64,000 nucleotides of DNA from Sphingobium amiense (GCF_003967075.1 NZ_AP018664.1:310001-374000), one strand, 5' to 3'. Shown: positions 43,408 to 53,561, counted from the stretch's first letter. Numbers and translations are program-made. The notes: generated from the letters alone by a model not told the origin.

Positions 43408-44352
43408 TCAATAGCCTCTGTCGAGATCGACGATGTTTTCGAGGGGGGCACCGCGTTCGAACAGGTCCATGTTGCGCGCGAGCTGGGCGGCGATGTTGCC
43501 GACGGTATCGGGCGTGTAGGCCGCCGTATGCGGCGACAGGTAGACCCGTGGATGGCGATAATATGGGTGGCCGGGCGGAAGCGGTTCGGGACTGGTCACG
43601 TCGAGGCTGGCGCGGCTGAGGCGGCCTTCATCCAGCGCCTGCAGCAGCGCGTCGTTGTCGATCAGCGTCCCGCGCGCGATATTGATGAGGTGAAGGCCGG
43701 GTTTCGCCGTCGCCAGCAGATCGGCATTGACCAGCCGCGCCGTGGCGGAGGTGCCGGGCGCCGCGAGAACGAGATGATCGGACCGCTCGAACAGTTCCTG
43801 CACGCTGGCCGCCCGGACGACGCCGGGCTGGGCGATGGGCTGATCCGACCGGCGCACCGCGAGCACATTCATGCCAAGGGCGACCGCAATTGGCGCGAGA
43901 CGCTGGCCCACCGCGCCGAAGCCGAAAATGCCCAGCGTCCTGCCGTTCAGAATGTCCAGCGGCGCGGCGACCCACTGATCGGGGCTGTCGATCCAGATGT
44001 CCGGAATCCGCTTGGCCGCCGCGAGGATCGCCGCCAGCGCAAATTCCGCCAGCCCGACGGCGGAGGTGCCCCGCGCGCTGGTGACGACCGGCCCGTCGAA
44101 CATCCAGTCGGGATAGAGATCGAACCCGACCGTCATGAGCTGAACCCAGCGCAGGTCGAAAGGCCATCCGTCCGGCCTTGGCGGAAACCGGCCGTCGACG
44201 CGTTTGAAGGGCGCCGCCGCCAGCATGGATATGCCGGCGGGGACATCGGCGAGCGTGCCGGACACCGGCACGAGATCGACATCGGGAAGGGCATCCCGCA
44301 ACGCGGTGTCGAACGGTTCGCCCCAGAGCGAAGCCAGCCTGCGTCCAGTCAC
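43408..44352 (-). CDS. D-isomer-specific 2-hydroxyacid dehydrogenase
   Basis: 314 residues, GTG start with GGAGGCGCAAT upstream. NAD fold LGIFGFGAVGQRLAPIA, then catalytic Arg in NIARGTLIDNDAL, Glu in the SPEPLPPGHPYY region and His in YLSPHTAAYTP, all in the usual order. It reduces 2-keto acids or oxidises D-2-hydroxy acids with NAD(P)H. It is 21 bp downstream of the MFS gene and 11 bp upstream of the aldolase. Confidence 0.9.
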   Translation of the reverse strand: MTGRRLASLWGEPFDTALRDALPDVDLVPVSGTLADVPAGISMLAAAPFKRVDGRFPPRPDGWPFDLRWVQLMTVGFDLYPDWMFDGPVVTSARGTSAVGLAEFALAAILAAAKRIPDIWIDSPDQWVAAPLDILNGRTLGIFGFGAVGQRLAPIAVALGMNVLAVRRSDQPIAQPGVVRAASVQELFERSDHLVLAAPGTSATARLVNADLLATAKPGLHLINIARGTLIDNDALLQALDEGRLSRASLDVTSPEPLPPGHPYYRHPRVYLSPHTAAYTPDTVGNIAAQLARNMDLFERGAPLENIVDLDRGY

Positions 44353-44373
44353 ATTGCGCCTCCAGTCATCGGA

Positions 44374-45678
44374 TCAGGCTTCGGTCGGGGAACCGGAAGG
44401 GGTTTCGGCCGGCAGCGTCAGCGCGGTGCCGCACAGGGCGACTGTAATTAGCGGCAGCGCGGCGACCGGCGTTATCATCGCGTAGCGGAGGGACAACTGC
44501 CCGTAATCCTGCGCCAGCAGATCGCTGAAGAAGCCGACGAGGAACGGGCCGAAGCCAAAGCCCAGCGTCGCTGCAAAAAAGATCGGGAGCGAACCGGCAA
44601 GACCCCGGATCGAGGGCGAGGTCACATTGTAGAGCGACGCCAGCGCCGGTCCTACCGATATGTTGATCAGCATGTTGATGCACGTCACCGCGATCAGCGA
44701 CGTCGCCAGCGAGCCGGTGGTCAGCGCGACGGCGGCGAGGGGGACGGTGCCGATGGCCAGCACGCCTCCGATCATCAGCGGCCATTTGAGGCCACGGTCG
44801 GCGAAGCGGCTGCTCAGAATGCCACCGGCCAGAAGTCCGAGGCTGGACCCGACGCCGATCGCCAGCTCGAGCGGCAGCCCGATCGCGGCCGGGGCCGCTC
44901 CCAGCACACGGACATAATAGGACGGCCACCACTGGTTGAGGCTTTGAGTCACGAAACCATGGGCGATGTAGAAGCCGACGATGAAGACATAGGGGCGCAC
45001 GCGCAGGAGGCTGAGCAGCGCTTCGCCGAACCCGACCGCCGCTTTGGGCTGGACATGGCCGTCGAGCCGCCCCCTTTCAGGCTCCCTGACGGTCAGCAAT
45101 ATCAGGAGGCCGAGCACCACGCCGGGCAGGCCGATCACGGCGAAGGCCAGGCGCCAGCCGATCACGCTGCCCAGCCATCCGGCCAGCGCCATGCTGACCA
45201 TCATGCCGATGAACAGCCCGGACTGGTGAAACGCCAGAACCGGCGAGCGCCAGCGCCTCGGCACATAATCGCAGATGAGCGACTGCGACGGCGGCATGCA
45301 GCATGCCTCCCCCGCGCCGACGCCCACGCGCGCGAGGAGGAGATGCCAGAAGTTCAGCGCCAGCCCGCAGGCGGCGGTCATGGCGCTCCATACCACCAGC
45401 CCGGCGGTGATGATGTTCCTGCGGTTTCCGGCATCGGCGAGACGGGCGACCGGAATGCCGCAGATGGCGTAGAAGAGAGCGAAGCCGAAGCCCACCAGCA
45501 TGCCCAGCTGTGTGTCCGACAGCAGCATGTCCTTCTTGATCGCGGGCAGCAGCATCGCCAGCGCGTAGCGATCGGTATAGTTGATGATGTTCGCGATCCA
45601 CAGCAGGACGATCACATAGGCCGTATAGGAAACCGACCTTGGCAGGGTCTGCGCGAAGGGTTCGTTTCCTGTTGTCAT
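44374..45678 (-). CDS. MFS transporter (spinster-like)
   Basis: 434 residues from ATG 45678, 12 predicted helices. N-terminal NIINYTDRYALAMLLPAIKKD and LGMLVGFGFALFYAICGIP are typical of the spinster/anion-symporter branch widespread in sphingomonads. GVGAGEACCMPPSQSLI is the conserved helix-4 motif. It presumably moves the substrate or product of the hydroxyacid operon across the inner membrane. 45 bp after the M14-like gene. Confidence 0.88.
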   Translation of the reverse strand: MTTGNEPFAQTLPRSVSYTAYVIVLLWIANIINYTDRYALAMLLPAIKKDMLLSDTQLGMLVGFGFALFYAICGIPVARLADAGNRRNIITAGLVVWSAMTAACGLALNFWHLLLARVGVGAGEACCMPPSQSLICDYVPRRWRSPVLAFHQSGLFIGMMVSMALAGWLGSVIGWRLAFAVIGLPGVVLGLLILLTVREPERGRLDGHVQPKAAVGFGEALLSLLRVRPYVFIVGFYIAHGFVTQSLNQWWPSYYVRVLGAAPAAIGLPLELAIGVGSSLGLLAGGILSSRFADRGLKWPLMIGGVLAIGTVPLAAVALTTGSLATSLIAVTCINMLINISVGPALASLYNVTSPSIRGLAGSLPIFFAATLGFGFGPFLVGFFSDLLAQDYGQLSLRYAMITPVAALPLITVALCGTALTLPAETPSGSPTEA

Positions 45679-45723
45679 CGGCTGTTCGCCCCTTTCTGGA
45701 TCGACGGATTCCGCTGGCAAGGC

Positions 45724-46812
45724 TCAGTCCTCGGACAGGCCGCTGACCGCCTGACGAAAGACCTGAAGCGACTGGCCGATGACCATTCCCTTCCAGTCGG
45801 TGCGGTCTACGAAATAGGCGTCACGCAGTCGACCTTTGGTCGCTTGTGCGCCGTCGCCTCGCGGATCGCCGTGGCTGTGCAGCCAGTTATCCTCGCGGTT
45901 GGCGTTGATGACTTCCCGGCGCGGCAGGGTGCCATATTCCAGCGCCATGGGCGTGACCTCCGCGTGGGGCAGCAGTTTGATGGCGCCGGTCAGCCCGTCG
46001 CCCTCGATCCGCGCGCCGACCGACAGGCCGCCCGCCGTCGATCTGGTCGTCGCGCCATACCATGACCGCGCCCGCCGATAGGCCGGGGAGCCGACGGGCG
46101 CGGTCACGATGGGTTCGGCAAAGCCCAGAGGTCCAAGGCCGGTGTGATAATCGACGATGGCGACCTTTCGCGCCTTCCCCAGCCAGCGGTCGAAAATCGC
46201 GGTCTGGGTCTGGCGCGACCAGCTCGGCGCGGTGCCGCCATAAAATAGCCCGTCGGGATATTCCCACTGGCCAGCGCCATAGGCGTTCCGCGTGGCGTCC
46301 CGGCCGATTTCCCGCTCCGACGTCTGGAGCGCCAGCTCGCCTGCCGCCCGGGTCTCGTCCGTCCAGACCGCCGGGCACAGGGCAGGGTGCAGCGCGCGGT
46401 AGCCTTCGTTCACCGGCATGGGCTGCGCATAATCGACCCAGTTGCGGTTGAGGTCGATATTTTCATGCGTGGTCCGCCGGAGCCATGCAAAACCGTAGGG
46501 GTTGATCGCGTGGATCAGAAGAAATGCGAGGTCGTCGGCGTCGCCCGTCACCTCGCCGCGCCGCATCAGGTCTACCTGTGCGCCCGAGCCGCAGAAACCC
46601 TCGACGCCGTGAGTGGCCGAAATCAGCACCAGAACCTTCGTCGCGGCGGACGGGCCGATCCATGCGACGTCCGTGAATATCTCGCCGCCGTCCGGCCCGG
46701 CTTCCGGGTGGAGCCAGGAGTCCAGTTCCCCGCCCGCATCGGCGGCCGCTTCCCTGAACTTCCTGCGCGCTTCTGTATAGTTGGCGCTGAAACTATCCTC
46801 GCTGTGAAACAT
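45724..46812 (-). CDS. M14-like DUF2817 metallopeptidase
   Basis: 362 residues from ATG 46812, after GGGGG; ATG 46830 is an alternative. Zinc-carboxypeptidase-fold motifs: SATHGVEGFCGSG (HxxE), HENIDLNRNWVDY, VDYHTGLGPLG, and the C-terminal MALEYGTLP with the probable catalytic Glu. Family function is poorly defined; amide or peptide bond hydrolysis is expected. First gene of the minus-strand operon with MFS, dehydrogenase and aldolase, divergent from TonB receptor 3. It probably performs the first cleavage of the imported compound. Confidence 0.82.
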   Translation of the reverse strand: MFHSEDSFSANYTEARRKFREAAADAGGELDSWLHPEAGPDGGEIFTDVAWIGPSAATKVLVLISATHGVEGFCGSGAQVDLMRRGEVTGDADDLAFLLIHAINPYGFAWLRRTTHENIDLNRNWVDYAQPMPVNEGYRALHPALCPAVWTDETRAAGELALQTSEREIGRDATRNAYGAGQWEYPDGLFYGGTAPSWSRQTQTAIFDRWLGKARKVAIVDYHTGLGPLGFAEPIVTAPVGSPAYRRARSWYGATTRSTAGGLSVGARIEGDGLTGAIKLLPHAEVTPMALEYGTLPRREVINANREDNWLHSHGDPRGDGAQATKGRLRDAYFVDRTDWKGMVIGQSLQVFRQAVSGLSED

Positions 46813-47043
46813 GGAACCCCCGCTGGACATCGGGTCGGCATAGCGTGGTGGCCGCCGACACTCTTATGCGTGCCCCCTTTTTCAATTTGATCCGGACCCA
46901 AAGGACAGGGGCATTTCGCGTTCTGGAAAATTTGTTGCAATCAAAAGAAATGCGGTGAGCGTGATAAGCGCCGCCCGACCTCCGCCTGCATTACGTTGAG
47001 CAGACTGGCGCAGCGCCGGACGACCGATTGTGGGGGCATCATC

Positions 47044-49743
47044 ATGAACAGCTTGGTTCGCCGATACGGCACACGACTTCTCTGCGCCGCAGCGCACATC
47101 ACGGTTCTGGCGGCGGCTCCGGCGCTGGCGCAATCCGCCCCGGCAGCGGACAGTGCGCAGGCGGACGCGCCCGGCACGATCGTCGTCACGGCTTCCCGGC
47201 TGGGCCGCCGCGACGTTCCCACGCCGCAACTGGCGCTGGACGCGACAGTGCTCAGTCAGGGCGGACGGCTGAATGCCGTCGCCGCGCTTCAGGACTTCCC
47301 GCAGTTCCGCCCGTCGAGCACGCCAGCCACCAACGGCGGGCAGACCGCAGGCGGCGGCTATGGCATCGACCTGCGCGCTCTGGGCATCCCCCGCACGCTG
47401 TCGCTTCTCAACGGGCACCGCTTCTCGTCGGGAAGCGGCGATCTGCCGATGGGTTATACGGATGTCGGCGTCATCCCTTCGATCCTGATCGAGCGGGTGG
47501 ACATCGTGACCAGCAGCGCCGCTGCGACATGGGGTTCGGGCGCGGTCGCGGGCGTGGTCAATTTCGTGACGACCGACAAGCTGGAAGGTGCGCGCGTCGG
47601 TCTTCAGAGCGGCATTTCCAGCCGGGGTGACGGCTTCGAGGGCAAGGCCGAGGCTGCCTATGGCACGACCTTCGGCGGGGGCCGCGGGCGGATCATCATC
47701 GGCGGCGAATATAGCAAGAGCGAGGGCATCGACGCCCGCAGCGACCGCAAGAATGTCGGCCGCTGGGCGGCGCTCGCCAATGCCGGGCAAACCCCGACGC
47801 TGACGCCGAACGTGGGCCTCAACAACATCAGCCGGGGCGGGTTGATCACCAACGGCTTCTATGCGGGCCAGTCCTTCAACCCCGATCATACGCTCAGCCC
47901 CTATAATGGCGGGACGCTGGTGGGCGTGTCGCGGGTCGGCGGCATCGCGCCGTCATCCGACGATGTGGTCAACCTGATCGCGCCTCTGACGCGGATCGGC
48001 GTGATGGGCCGGTTGTTCTACGATCTGGGAAGCGACGTGCGGCTGACCGCCGACGTGCTCTATTCGCACGCCACGGCCAATTCCTCGATCTTCCCGCAAT
48101 CGACCACCAGCACCATCTCCATCGACAACGCCTTCCTGCCGCAAGCGATCAAGGACGGTATGCTTGCCGCCGGGCAGACCAGCTTCTCGCTCGGGCGCTT
48201 CAACGACGATTACGCGGCGTTGCAGGACAAGGTGCGGCGCGACACTTTCCAGGGCACGGTGTCGCTGGACGGGCGTCTGGGCAGCAAATTGCAGTGGAAT
48301 GCCTATTACACCCATGGCAGCCTCAGCATCAAATCGCACATCAACAACAGCCTGATCGCCAGCAATTTCGCGCAGGCGGTCGACTCGGTGAAGGGTGCGA
48401 ACGGCCAGCCGGTCTGCCGGGTGACGCTGACCACGCCGTCCAGCAACTGCGTCCCCATCAACCTGTTCGGCGAAGGTGCGCCGTCCCAGGCGGCGCGCGA
48501 TTATGTGCTGGGGACCGCCATCGCCAATGCGCGCAACTCGCTCGATGCGGGGGGTGTCTCGCTGCGCGGCGACGTGCTCGATCTGTGGGCGGGGCCGCTG
48601 TCGATCGCGGTGGGCGCCGAAGCGCGGCGCGAAAGCCTGCACCTGACCAACGGGCCGCTGGACCGGGCCAAGGCCTTCGTCCTGGTCAACGCGCCTGCCT
48701 ATGGTGGTGAAATCAAGACCGCCGAGGGCTTTGGCGAGTTCATGCTGCCGATCCTCAAGGACGTTCCCGGCTTCAGCAAGCTCCAGTTGAACGGCGCGGC
48801 GCGCTATTCGAACAATGACCAGTCGAAGGGCGTCTGGTCGTGGAAGATCGGCGTGCTCGACCGCGTGGTCGAAGGCGTCGAAGTCCGCGCCACCCGGTCG
48901 CGCGACATCCGCGCGCCCGGCGTCAACGAACTGTTCGCCACGGTCGTAGGGCCGCAGCGCGGCATCTTCTTCGATCCGCTGAAGAACACCAGCTACCAGA
49001 TGTCGACCTTCACCGGCGGCAACCGGAACCTGAAGGTCGAACTGTCCGACACGACGACCTTCGGCGTCACGCTGACCCCGTCCTTCGCGCCGGGCCTGAC
49101 GATCACGGCCGATTATTACAATATCAACATCAAGAACGCGATCAGCGCGCCTTCGACGCAGACCGTGCTGACCAATTGCGGAAACGGCATCGCGTCGTCC
49201 TGCGCCCTCATCACACGGGCCGATGACGGAACCGCCACGTCCGTCCTCGTCACCAACCAGAACTTCCTCTCGTACAAGGCGAGCGGCGTCGATTTCTCGC
49301 TGCGCTATCCGCTGCCGATCTCGATCCTGTCGGGCGTCACCGCGATCCGTCTGGACGGTAGCTGGCTGCGGAAGCTGGAGACCAATGACGGGAAGTCGGT
49401 GGTCAACCTGATCGGGACGACCGGCGCCGCCGCCGTCAACGGCGCTCCCAAACTGTCGGGCAACGCGGCGCTGACCTACGACAGTTCGACCTTTTCGGCC
49501 TATCTGCGCGTGAAATATGTCTCGCCGTCCTGGTATAACCGCGCGATCACCATCACCAACAACCGTTATGCGGCCTATGCGACGGTGGATCTGGGCCTGA
49601 ACTATCAGGTCACGCCGGGGATGAAGATCTTCGCCAACGTCAACAATCTGTTCGACCGCGATCCCCCGATCGCGTCAGGGCGGTCGGTCTATTACGATTT
49701 CATCGGCCGTTACTACCAGTCGGGCGTCCGGTTGAGCTTCTAA
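47044..49743 (+). CDS. TonB-dependent outer-membrane receptor 3
   Basis: 899 residues from ATG 47044 (GGGGG upstream). Signal peptide ends PALAQ (about 30), then APGTIVVTASRLGRR. Plug: GGGYGIDLRALGIPRTLSLLNG, VDIVTSSAAATWGSGAVAGVVNFVT. This is the larger receptor subtype, different from the other three, which have GPQGTL motifs. The barrel ends with a canonical aromatic, YQSGVRLSF. It diverges from the DUF2817-MFS-dehydrogenase-aldolase operon across 231 bp and probably feeds it. A hairpin follows the stop. Confidence 0.92.
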   Translation: MNSLVRRYGTRLLCAAAHITVLAAAPALAQSAPAADSAQADAPGTIVVTASRLGRRDVPTPQLALDATVLSQGGRLNAVAALQDFPQFRPSSTPATNGGQTAGGGYGIDLRALGIPRTLSLLNGHRFSSGSGDLPMGYTDVGVIPSILIERVDIVTSSAAATWGSGAVAGVVNFVTTDKLEGARVGLQSGISSRGDGFEGKAEAAYGTTFGGGRGRIIIGGEYSKSEGIDARSDRKNVGRWAALANAGQTPTLTPNVGLNNISRGGLITNGFYAGQSFNPDHTLSPYNGGTLVGVSRVGGIAPSSDDVVNLIAPLTRIGVMGRLFYDLGSDVRLTADVLYSHATANSSIFPQSTTSTISIDNAFLPQAIKDGMLAAGQTSFSLGRFNDDYAALQDKVRRDTFQGTVSLDGRLGSKLQWNAYYTHGSLSIKSHINNSLIASNFAQAVDSVKGANGQPVCRVTLTTPSSNCVPINLFGEGAPSQAARDYVLGTAIANARNSLDAGGVSLRGDVLDLWAGPLSIAVGAEARRESLHLTNGPLDRAKAFVLVNAPAYGGEIKTAEGFGEFMLPILKDVPGFSKLQLNGAARYSNNDQSKGVWSWKIGVLDRVVEGVEVRATRSRDIRAPGVNELFATVVGPQRGIFFDPLKNTSYQMSTFTGGNRNLKVELSDTTTFGVTLTPSFAPGLTITADYYNINIKNAISAPSTQTVLTNCGNGIASSCALITRADDGTATSVLVTNQNFLSYKASGVDFSLRYPLPISILSGVTAIRLDGSWLRKLETNDGKSVVNLIGTTGAAAVNGAPKLSGNAALTYDSSTFSAYLRVKYVSPSWYNRAITITNNRYAAYATVDLGLNYQVTPGMKIFANVNNLFDRDPPIASGRSVYYDFIGRYYQSGVRLSF

Positions 49744-49750
49744 TACAGCA

Positions 49751-49778
49751 TCCCGGCGGAATCGCGTTTCCGCCGGGA
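49751..49778 (+). terminator. Hairpin after TonB receptor 3
   Basis: TCCCGGCGGAA and TTCCGCCGGGA form a perfect 11-bp stem with a 6-base loop, 7 bases after the receptor stop. The following bases (GCCTCTTCCC) have no strong U-tract. It may be a weak terminator or mRNA-stabilising hairpin separating the receptor from the aldehyde dehydrogenase 50 bp further on. Confidence 0.65.
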
Positions 49779-49827
49779 GCCTCTTCCCGATGCGGCGTCA
49801 TCAAGGCCCAATGGAGTTACAGTTTTC

Positions 49828-51327
49828 ATGTCTCTGACGCAGAAGGCCGTCGACTGGGAGGGCATGGCGCAGCGCCTCCAGTGGCCGACGGAGCATTTCA
49901 TCGACGGCGGGTTCGTCCGATCCTCCTCACCGGAACGGTTCGATACGATCAATCCCGCCACCGGTGAGGCGCTCGCCCGGTTGCCGGTGGGCACGGAGGC
50001 GGATGTCGATCTGGCGGTGAAGGCGGCGCGGCGTGCTTTCGAGGATGGACGCTGGCGCAACAGGCCCATCGCCGAGCGCAAGGCGATCCTGCTGCGCGCC
50101 GCCGACCTGATCGAGGCGCGGCGCGAAGAGTTCGCCCTGATCGAAGCGCTGGAAGTCGGCAAGGCCGTCACCAACGCTCACGCCGAAATCGCCATGTCGA
50201 TGGACTGGCTGCGTTATTATGCGGAGGCTATCGACAAGGTGTATGGCGCGGTGGCGCCGTCCGACGGCAGCCTCTTCGCGCTCAACCTGATCGAACCGCG
50301 CGGCGTGTGCGGGGCCATCGTGCCGTGGAATTTCCCGCTGGCCAACGCAGTGATGAAGGCGGCGCCCGCGCTGGCCGCTGGCAACACGATGGTGCTCAAG
50401 CCGTCCGAAGTGGCGAGCCTTTCCGCCCTGCGCCTTGCCGAGCTGCTGATCGAGGCGGGACTGCCCGCAGGCGTCTTGAATGTCGTTACGGGGCTGGGGC
50501 GCAGCGTGGGCAGCGCCATCGCCCGGCACGCCGACATCGACCTTCTGACCTTCACCGGATCGACGGCGACCGGGCGTGCGCTCATGGAATATGCGGGCCA
50601 GTCCAACGGCAAGCCGCTGATGCTGGAATGCGGCGGGAAATCGCCGCAGATCGTCTGCGCCGACATGGCCGACGAACTGGAGCGGCTCGCCGGTCATATC
50701 GTGCACGATGCATTCTGGAATCAGGGACAATGGTGTTCGGCGCGGACGCGCCTCATCGTCGCCAGCGAAATCCATGACGATGTGGTCGAGGCGGTCGCGG
50801 CGGTGGCGAAGACGCTGACGCCGGGCGAGCCGCTCGATCCCGACAGCCGGTTCGGCACCATTTCCACGCAGGCGCAGTTCGACAAGATTCTGGGCTATGT
50901 CGCGACCGGCAAGCGCGAGGGGGCGACCACGGTGCTGGACGGGGCGGCGGGTTCGCCCTGCGCGCTGTCGCTCGCGCCCACGATCTTCTCCGATGTGTCG
51001 CCCGACATGACGATTGCGCGGCAGGAGATATTCGGTCCCGTCCTGTCGGTGATGCGGGCGGACAATCTGGACGACGCCATCGCCAAGGCCAACGATACCG
51101 AATATGGCCTGTCCGCGACGGTGTGGACTCACAATGCGCCGGTCGCCTTCCGCATGGCGCGGTCGCTCCGCGCGGGCCGGGTCGCGGTGCGCACCAGCGT
51201 GGATGCGAAGGGCAGCACCGGGATCGCGCTGGGCGCGGAACCTTGCGGCGCGTCCGGCTTCGGCGTGGAAAAGGGGCTGGACGGGCTGCGCGCCTATTGC
51301 CGGCTGCGCGCGGTGGAACTTTATTGA
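49828..51327 (+). CDS. NAD(P)-dependent aldehyde dehydrogenase (PuuC/BetB-like)
   Basis: 499 residues, the usual family length. IVPWNFPLANAVMKAAPAL, VLKPSE, FTGSTATG, Glu in LECGGKSP (about 266) and Cys in NQGQWCSARTR (about 302). EIFGPVLSV is conserved near the C-terminus. It oxidises an aldehyde to the acid. It lies after TonB receptor 3 and 73 bp before an AraC-type gene, and could belong to either neighbouring module. Confidence 0.9.
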   Translation: MSLTQKAVDWEGMAQRLQWPTEHFIDGGFVRSSSPERFDTINPATGEALARLPVGTEADVDLAVKAARRAFEDGRWRNRPIAERKAILLRAADLIEARREEFALIEALEVGKAVTNAHAEIAMSMDWLRYYAEAIDKVYGAVAPSDGSLFALNLIEPRGVCGAIVPWNFPLANAVMKAAPALAAGNTMVLKPSEVASLSALRLAELLIEAGLPAGVLNVVTGLGRSVGSAIARHADIDLLTFTGSTATGRALMEYAGQSNGKPLMLECGGKSPQIVCADMADELERLAGHIVHDAFWNQGQWCSARTRLIVASEIHDDVVEAVAAVAKTLTPGEPLDPDSRFGTISTQAQFDKILGYVATGKREGATTVLDGAAGSPCALSLAPTIFSDVSPDMTIARQEIFGPVLSVMRADNLDDAIAKANDTEYGLSATVWTHNAPVAFRMARSLRAGRVAVRTSVDAKGSTGIALGAEPCGASGFGVEKGLDGLRAYCRLRAVELY

Positions 51328-51400
51328 TGAGAGGGCAGGCGGCGCTTTTCCCGGCCCTTCTCGATGGACGTCGAGCAACCGGTAACTGAGGAGCAGCGAT

Positions 51401-52321
51401 GTGAGCCTTTCGGCCCTACCCAGTCCAAGACCCGCCGGCCTTCTCAGCCCGGACGGCCGCGGACATGGGCTGCGGCAGGCGGTCGCGCTGCGGCAGGGGC
51501 TGACACTCGCCAGAACCGATGTGACTTTCGACCATGAAACCGATGCAAGGCTGGAATGCCATGGCAGCTTCCTGCGCTTCCACTTCCGTCTGGAGGGTGA
51601 CAGCGTCGTGTCCGACGACCGGGGCGAATCCTCTTCGGTCAGCGCGGGGACGATCCTGCTCGTGGCGCAGCCCGCCGACAGCTACAAGCGCGAGCGGGCG
51701 GGGATCAATACGCACGAACGTTCGGTAACGCTGATCTGCGACCGCGATTATGCCGCCGAACTCATCAGGCAGGCGGACGCGACGCCTTCTTTCCTCGACG
51801 ATTTCCTGCGGAACGACGTGTCCGGTTTCTCCTTCCTCGAACGCACGATGCCGATGAAGATACGCCCCATCGTGGAGGACATTCTCGATCCTCCGCTCAC
51901 CGGACGGCTGAGCGAAGTGCTGATCGAGGCGAAGGCGCTGGAACTGCTCTGCTACACCATTCACCAGATCCTGCGGGTTCCCGAACAGGGCGCGATCATC
52001 CGGGAGAAGGACAGGAAGCGCGTCAGAGACCTGTGCTTCATCCTGGAGCAAGACCCGGCGGCGCCGATCTCCATCGACCTGCTGTGCCGGGAACTGGCGT
52101 GGAACGACACGCAGATGACGGAATGTTTCAAGGCCGTCACCGGAATCACCATCTCCAACTACCGGCAGCAGGTGCGGATGCGCTATGCCCGCAGGCAGCT
52201 TGAGGAAACGGACCTGCCGATCACCCAGATCGCGTTCGATTCCGGTTATGAATATCCCAGCAATTTCACCACGGCGTTCAAGCGGACGTTCGGTGTGTCG
52301 CCCCGCGACGTGCGGAGATAG
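51401..52321 (+). CDS. AraC-family regulator A
   Basis: 306 residues; GTG start with GAGGAG upstream. The C-terminal AraC HTH pair (about 205-305) contains ISIDLLCRELAWNDTQMTECFKAVTG and TDLPITQIAFDSGYEYPSNFTTAFKRTFG. The N-terminal ligand domain has LRFHFRLEGDSVVS and SVTLICDRDYAAELI. It is strongly similar along its full length to regulator B at 59787-60755 (for example LCRELAWNDTQMTECFKAVTG shared). The two bracket the CoA-transferase/thiol-dioxygenase module. Confidence 0.9.
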   Translation: MSLSALPSPRPAGLLSPDGRGHGLRQAVALRQGLTLARTDVTFDHETDARLECHGSFLRFHFRLEGDSVVSDDRGESSSVSAGTILLVAQPADSYKRERAGINTHERSVTLICDRDYAAELIRQADATPSFLDDFLRNDVSGFSFLERTMPMKIRPIVEDILDPPLTGRLSEVLIEAKALELLCYTIHQILRVPEQGAIIREKDRKRVRDLCFILEQDPAAPISIDLLCRELAWNDTQMTECFKAVTGITISNYRQQVRMRYARRQLEETDLPITQIAFDSGYEYPSNFTTAFKRTFGVSPRDVRR

Positions 52322-52379
52322 CGACCGGACAATCCGTGTCCCGGCCGGGGATGCATTTTTTCTTCCGATGAAGGACGCA

Positions 52380-53561
52380 ATGAACAACGACGATCTGAAC
52401 GACGCGCCCCTTGCGGGAACGAGAGTGGTGGAATTCTGCACGGTGGCGGCCGGTCCCTATTGCGGGATGCTGCTGGCGGATATGGGCGCGGAGGTCATCA
52501 AGGTGGAGTCGCGCGACGGCGACACGCTGCGGCAATGGCCGCCCTTCTGCGAGGGCTTCAGCGAGAATTTCGCGTCGCTGAACCGCAACAAGCGCTCCAT
52601 CGCGCTCGATCTCAAGGATGAGGAGGACAACCGCATCGCGCGCAGGCTGATCGCGTCGGCCGATGTGGTCATCGAAAATAACCGCCCCGGCGCGATGGCG
52701 CGGCTCGGGCTGGGATATGAGCGGTTCGCAAGCGACAATCCGCGCCTCATCTATTGTTCGCTTTCCGCCTACGGCCAGTCGGGACCGCGTGCCAACGAAG
52801 GCGGTTTCGATCTGACGATACAGGCCCGTTCGGGCATCATGAGCGTGACCGGCGAGGAGCAGGGCGGTCCGGTGAAGGCGGGGGTGCCGATTTCGGATTT
52901 CGCGACGGGGCTTTACGGCGCCTTTTCGGTCGCGTCGCTGCTGGTGCGGCGCATCAGGGACGGACGGGGCGGCCATGTCGATGTCTCGATGCTCGGCTCC
53001 AGCCTCGCCATCGCGGCGCTTCAAGTGAGCGAATATTTCGGCAGCGGCCGCAATCCGCGCAAGCTGGGCGCGGCCCATCCCCGCAACGCGCCTTATCAGG
53101 CGTTTCGCGCGCGGGACGGGAGCTTCGTCATGGCGGCGGGCAACAACAAGCTGTGGCGCGGGGTCTGCGAAGTGGTCGGCAATCCCGATCTGGCGAGCGA
53201 CCCGCGGTTCCTGACGCCTTCGGACCGGGCGGCGAGCCAGCAGGCGCTGGCCGACATACTGGAAGCGGCGTTCGCGGACCGGGACGTCGCCGAACTGGTC
53301 GCCAGTTTCGCGGCGGCGGGCATCCCCTGTAGCCCGATCAACAGCTATTCCGACGCCCTGTCCGATCCGCATGTCGAGGCGATGGGATGGGTTCAGGACA
53401 TCGCATCGCCCGCCGGTCACGGCATCCGCACGCTGGGGCCGGTGGTGCGGCTGGATGGCGCCCTGTCCCCCATCACCCGGTCCCCGCCCGCTCTGGATGG
53501 AGATCGGGAAGACATTCTTGCCGAGCTTGCCGTGCTGGAAAATGCCGGGCGCGTCCTGTGA
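52380..53561 (+). CDS. Family III CoA transferase (CaiB/BaiF)
   Basis: 393 residues from ATG 52380, AGGA just upstream; ATG 52368 is four codons earlier. Motifs: AGPYCGMLLADMGAEVIKVE, NRNKRSIALDLK, VVIENNRPGAMARLGLGYE and the catalytic Asp (about 144) in GGFDLTIQARSG. It moves CoA between carboxylic acids. Its GTGA overlap with the thiol dioxygenase gene and position ahead of a crotonase suggest CoA activation of a sulfinic acid, analogous to the succinyl-CoA:3-sulfinopropionate transferase of Advenella. Other acids are possible. Confidence 0.88.
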   Translation: MNNDDLNDAPLAGTRVVEFCTVAAGPYCGMLLADMGAEVIKVESRDGDTLRQWPPFCEGFSENFASLNRNKRSIALDLKDEEDNRIARRLIASADVVIENNRPGAMARLGLGYERFASDNPRLIYCSLSAYGQSGPRANEGGFDLTIQARSGIMSVTGEEQGGPVKAGVPISDFATGLYGAFSVASLLVRRIRDGRGGHVDVSMLGSSLAIAALQVSEYFGSGRNPRKLGAAHPRNAPYQAFRARDGSFVMAAGNNKLWRGVCEVVGNPDLASDPRFLTPSDRAASQQALADILEAAFADRDVAELVASFAAAGIPCSPINSYSDALSDPHVEAMGWVQDIASPAGHGIRTLGPVVRLDGALSPITRSPPALDGDREDILAELAVLENAGRVL

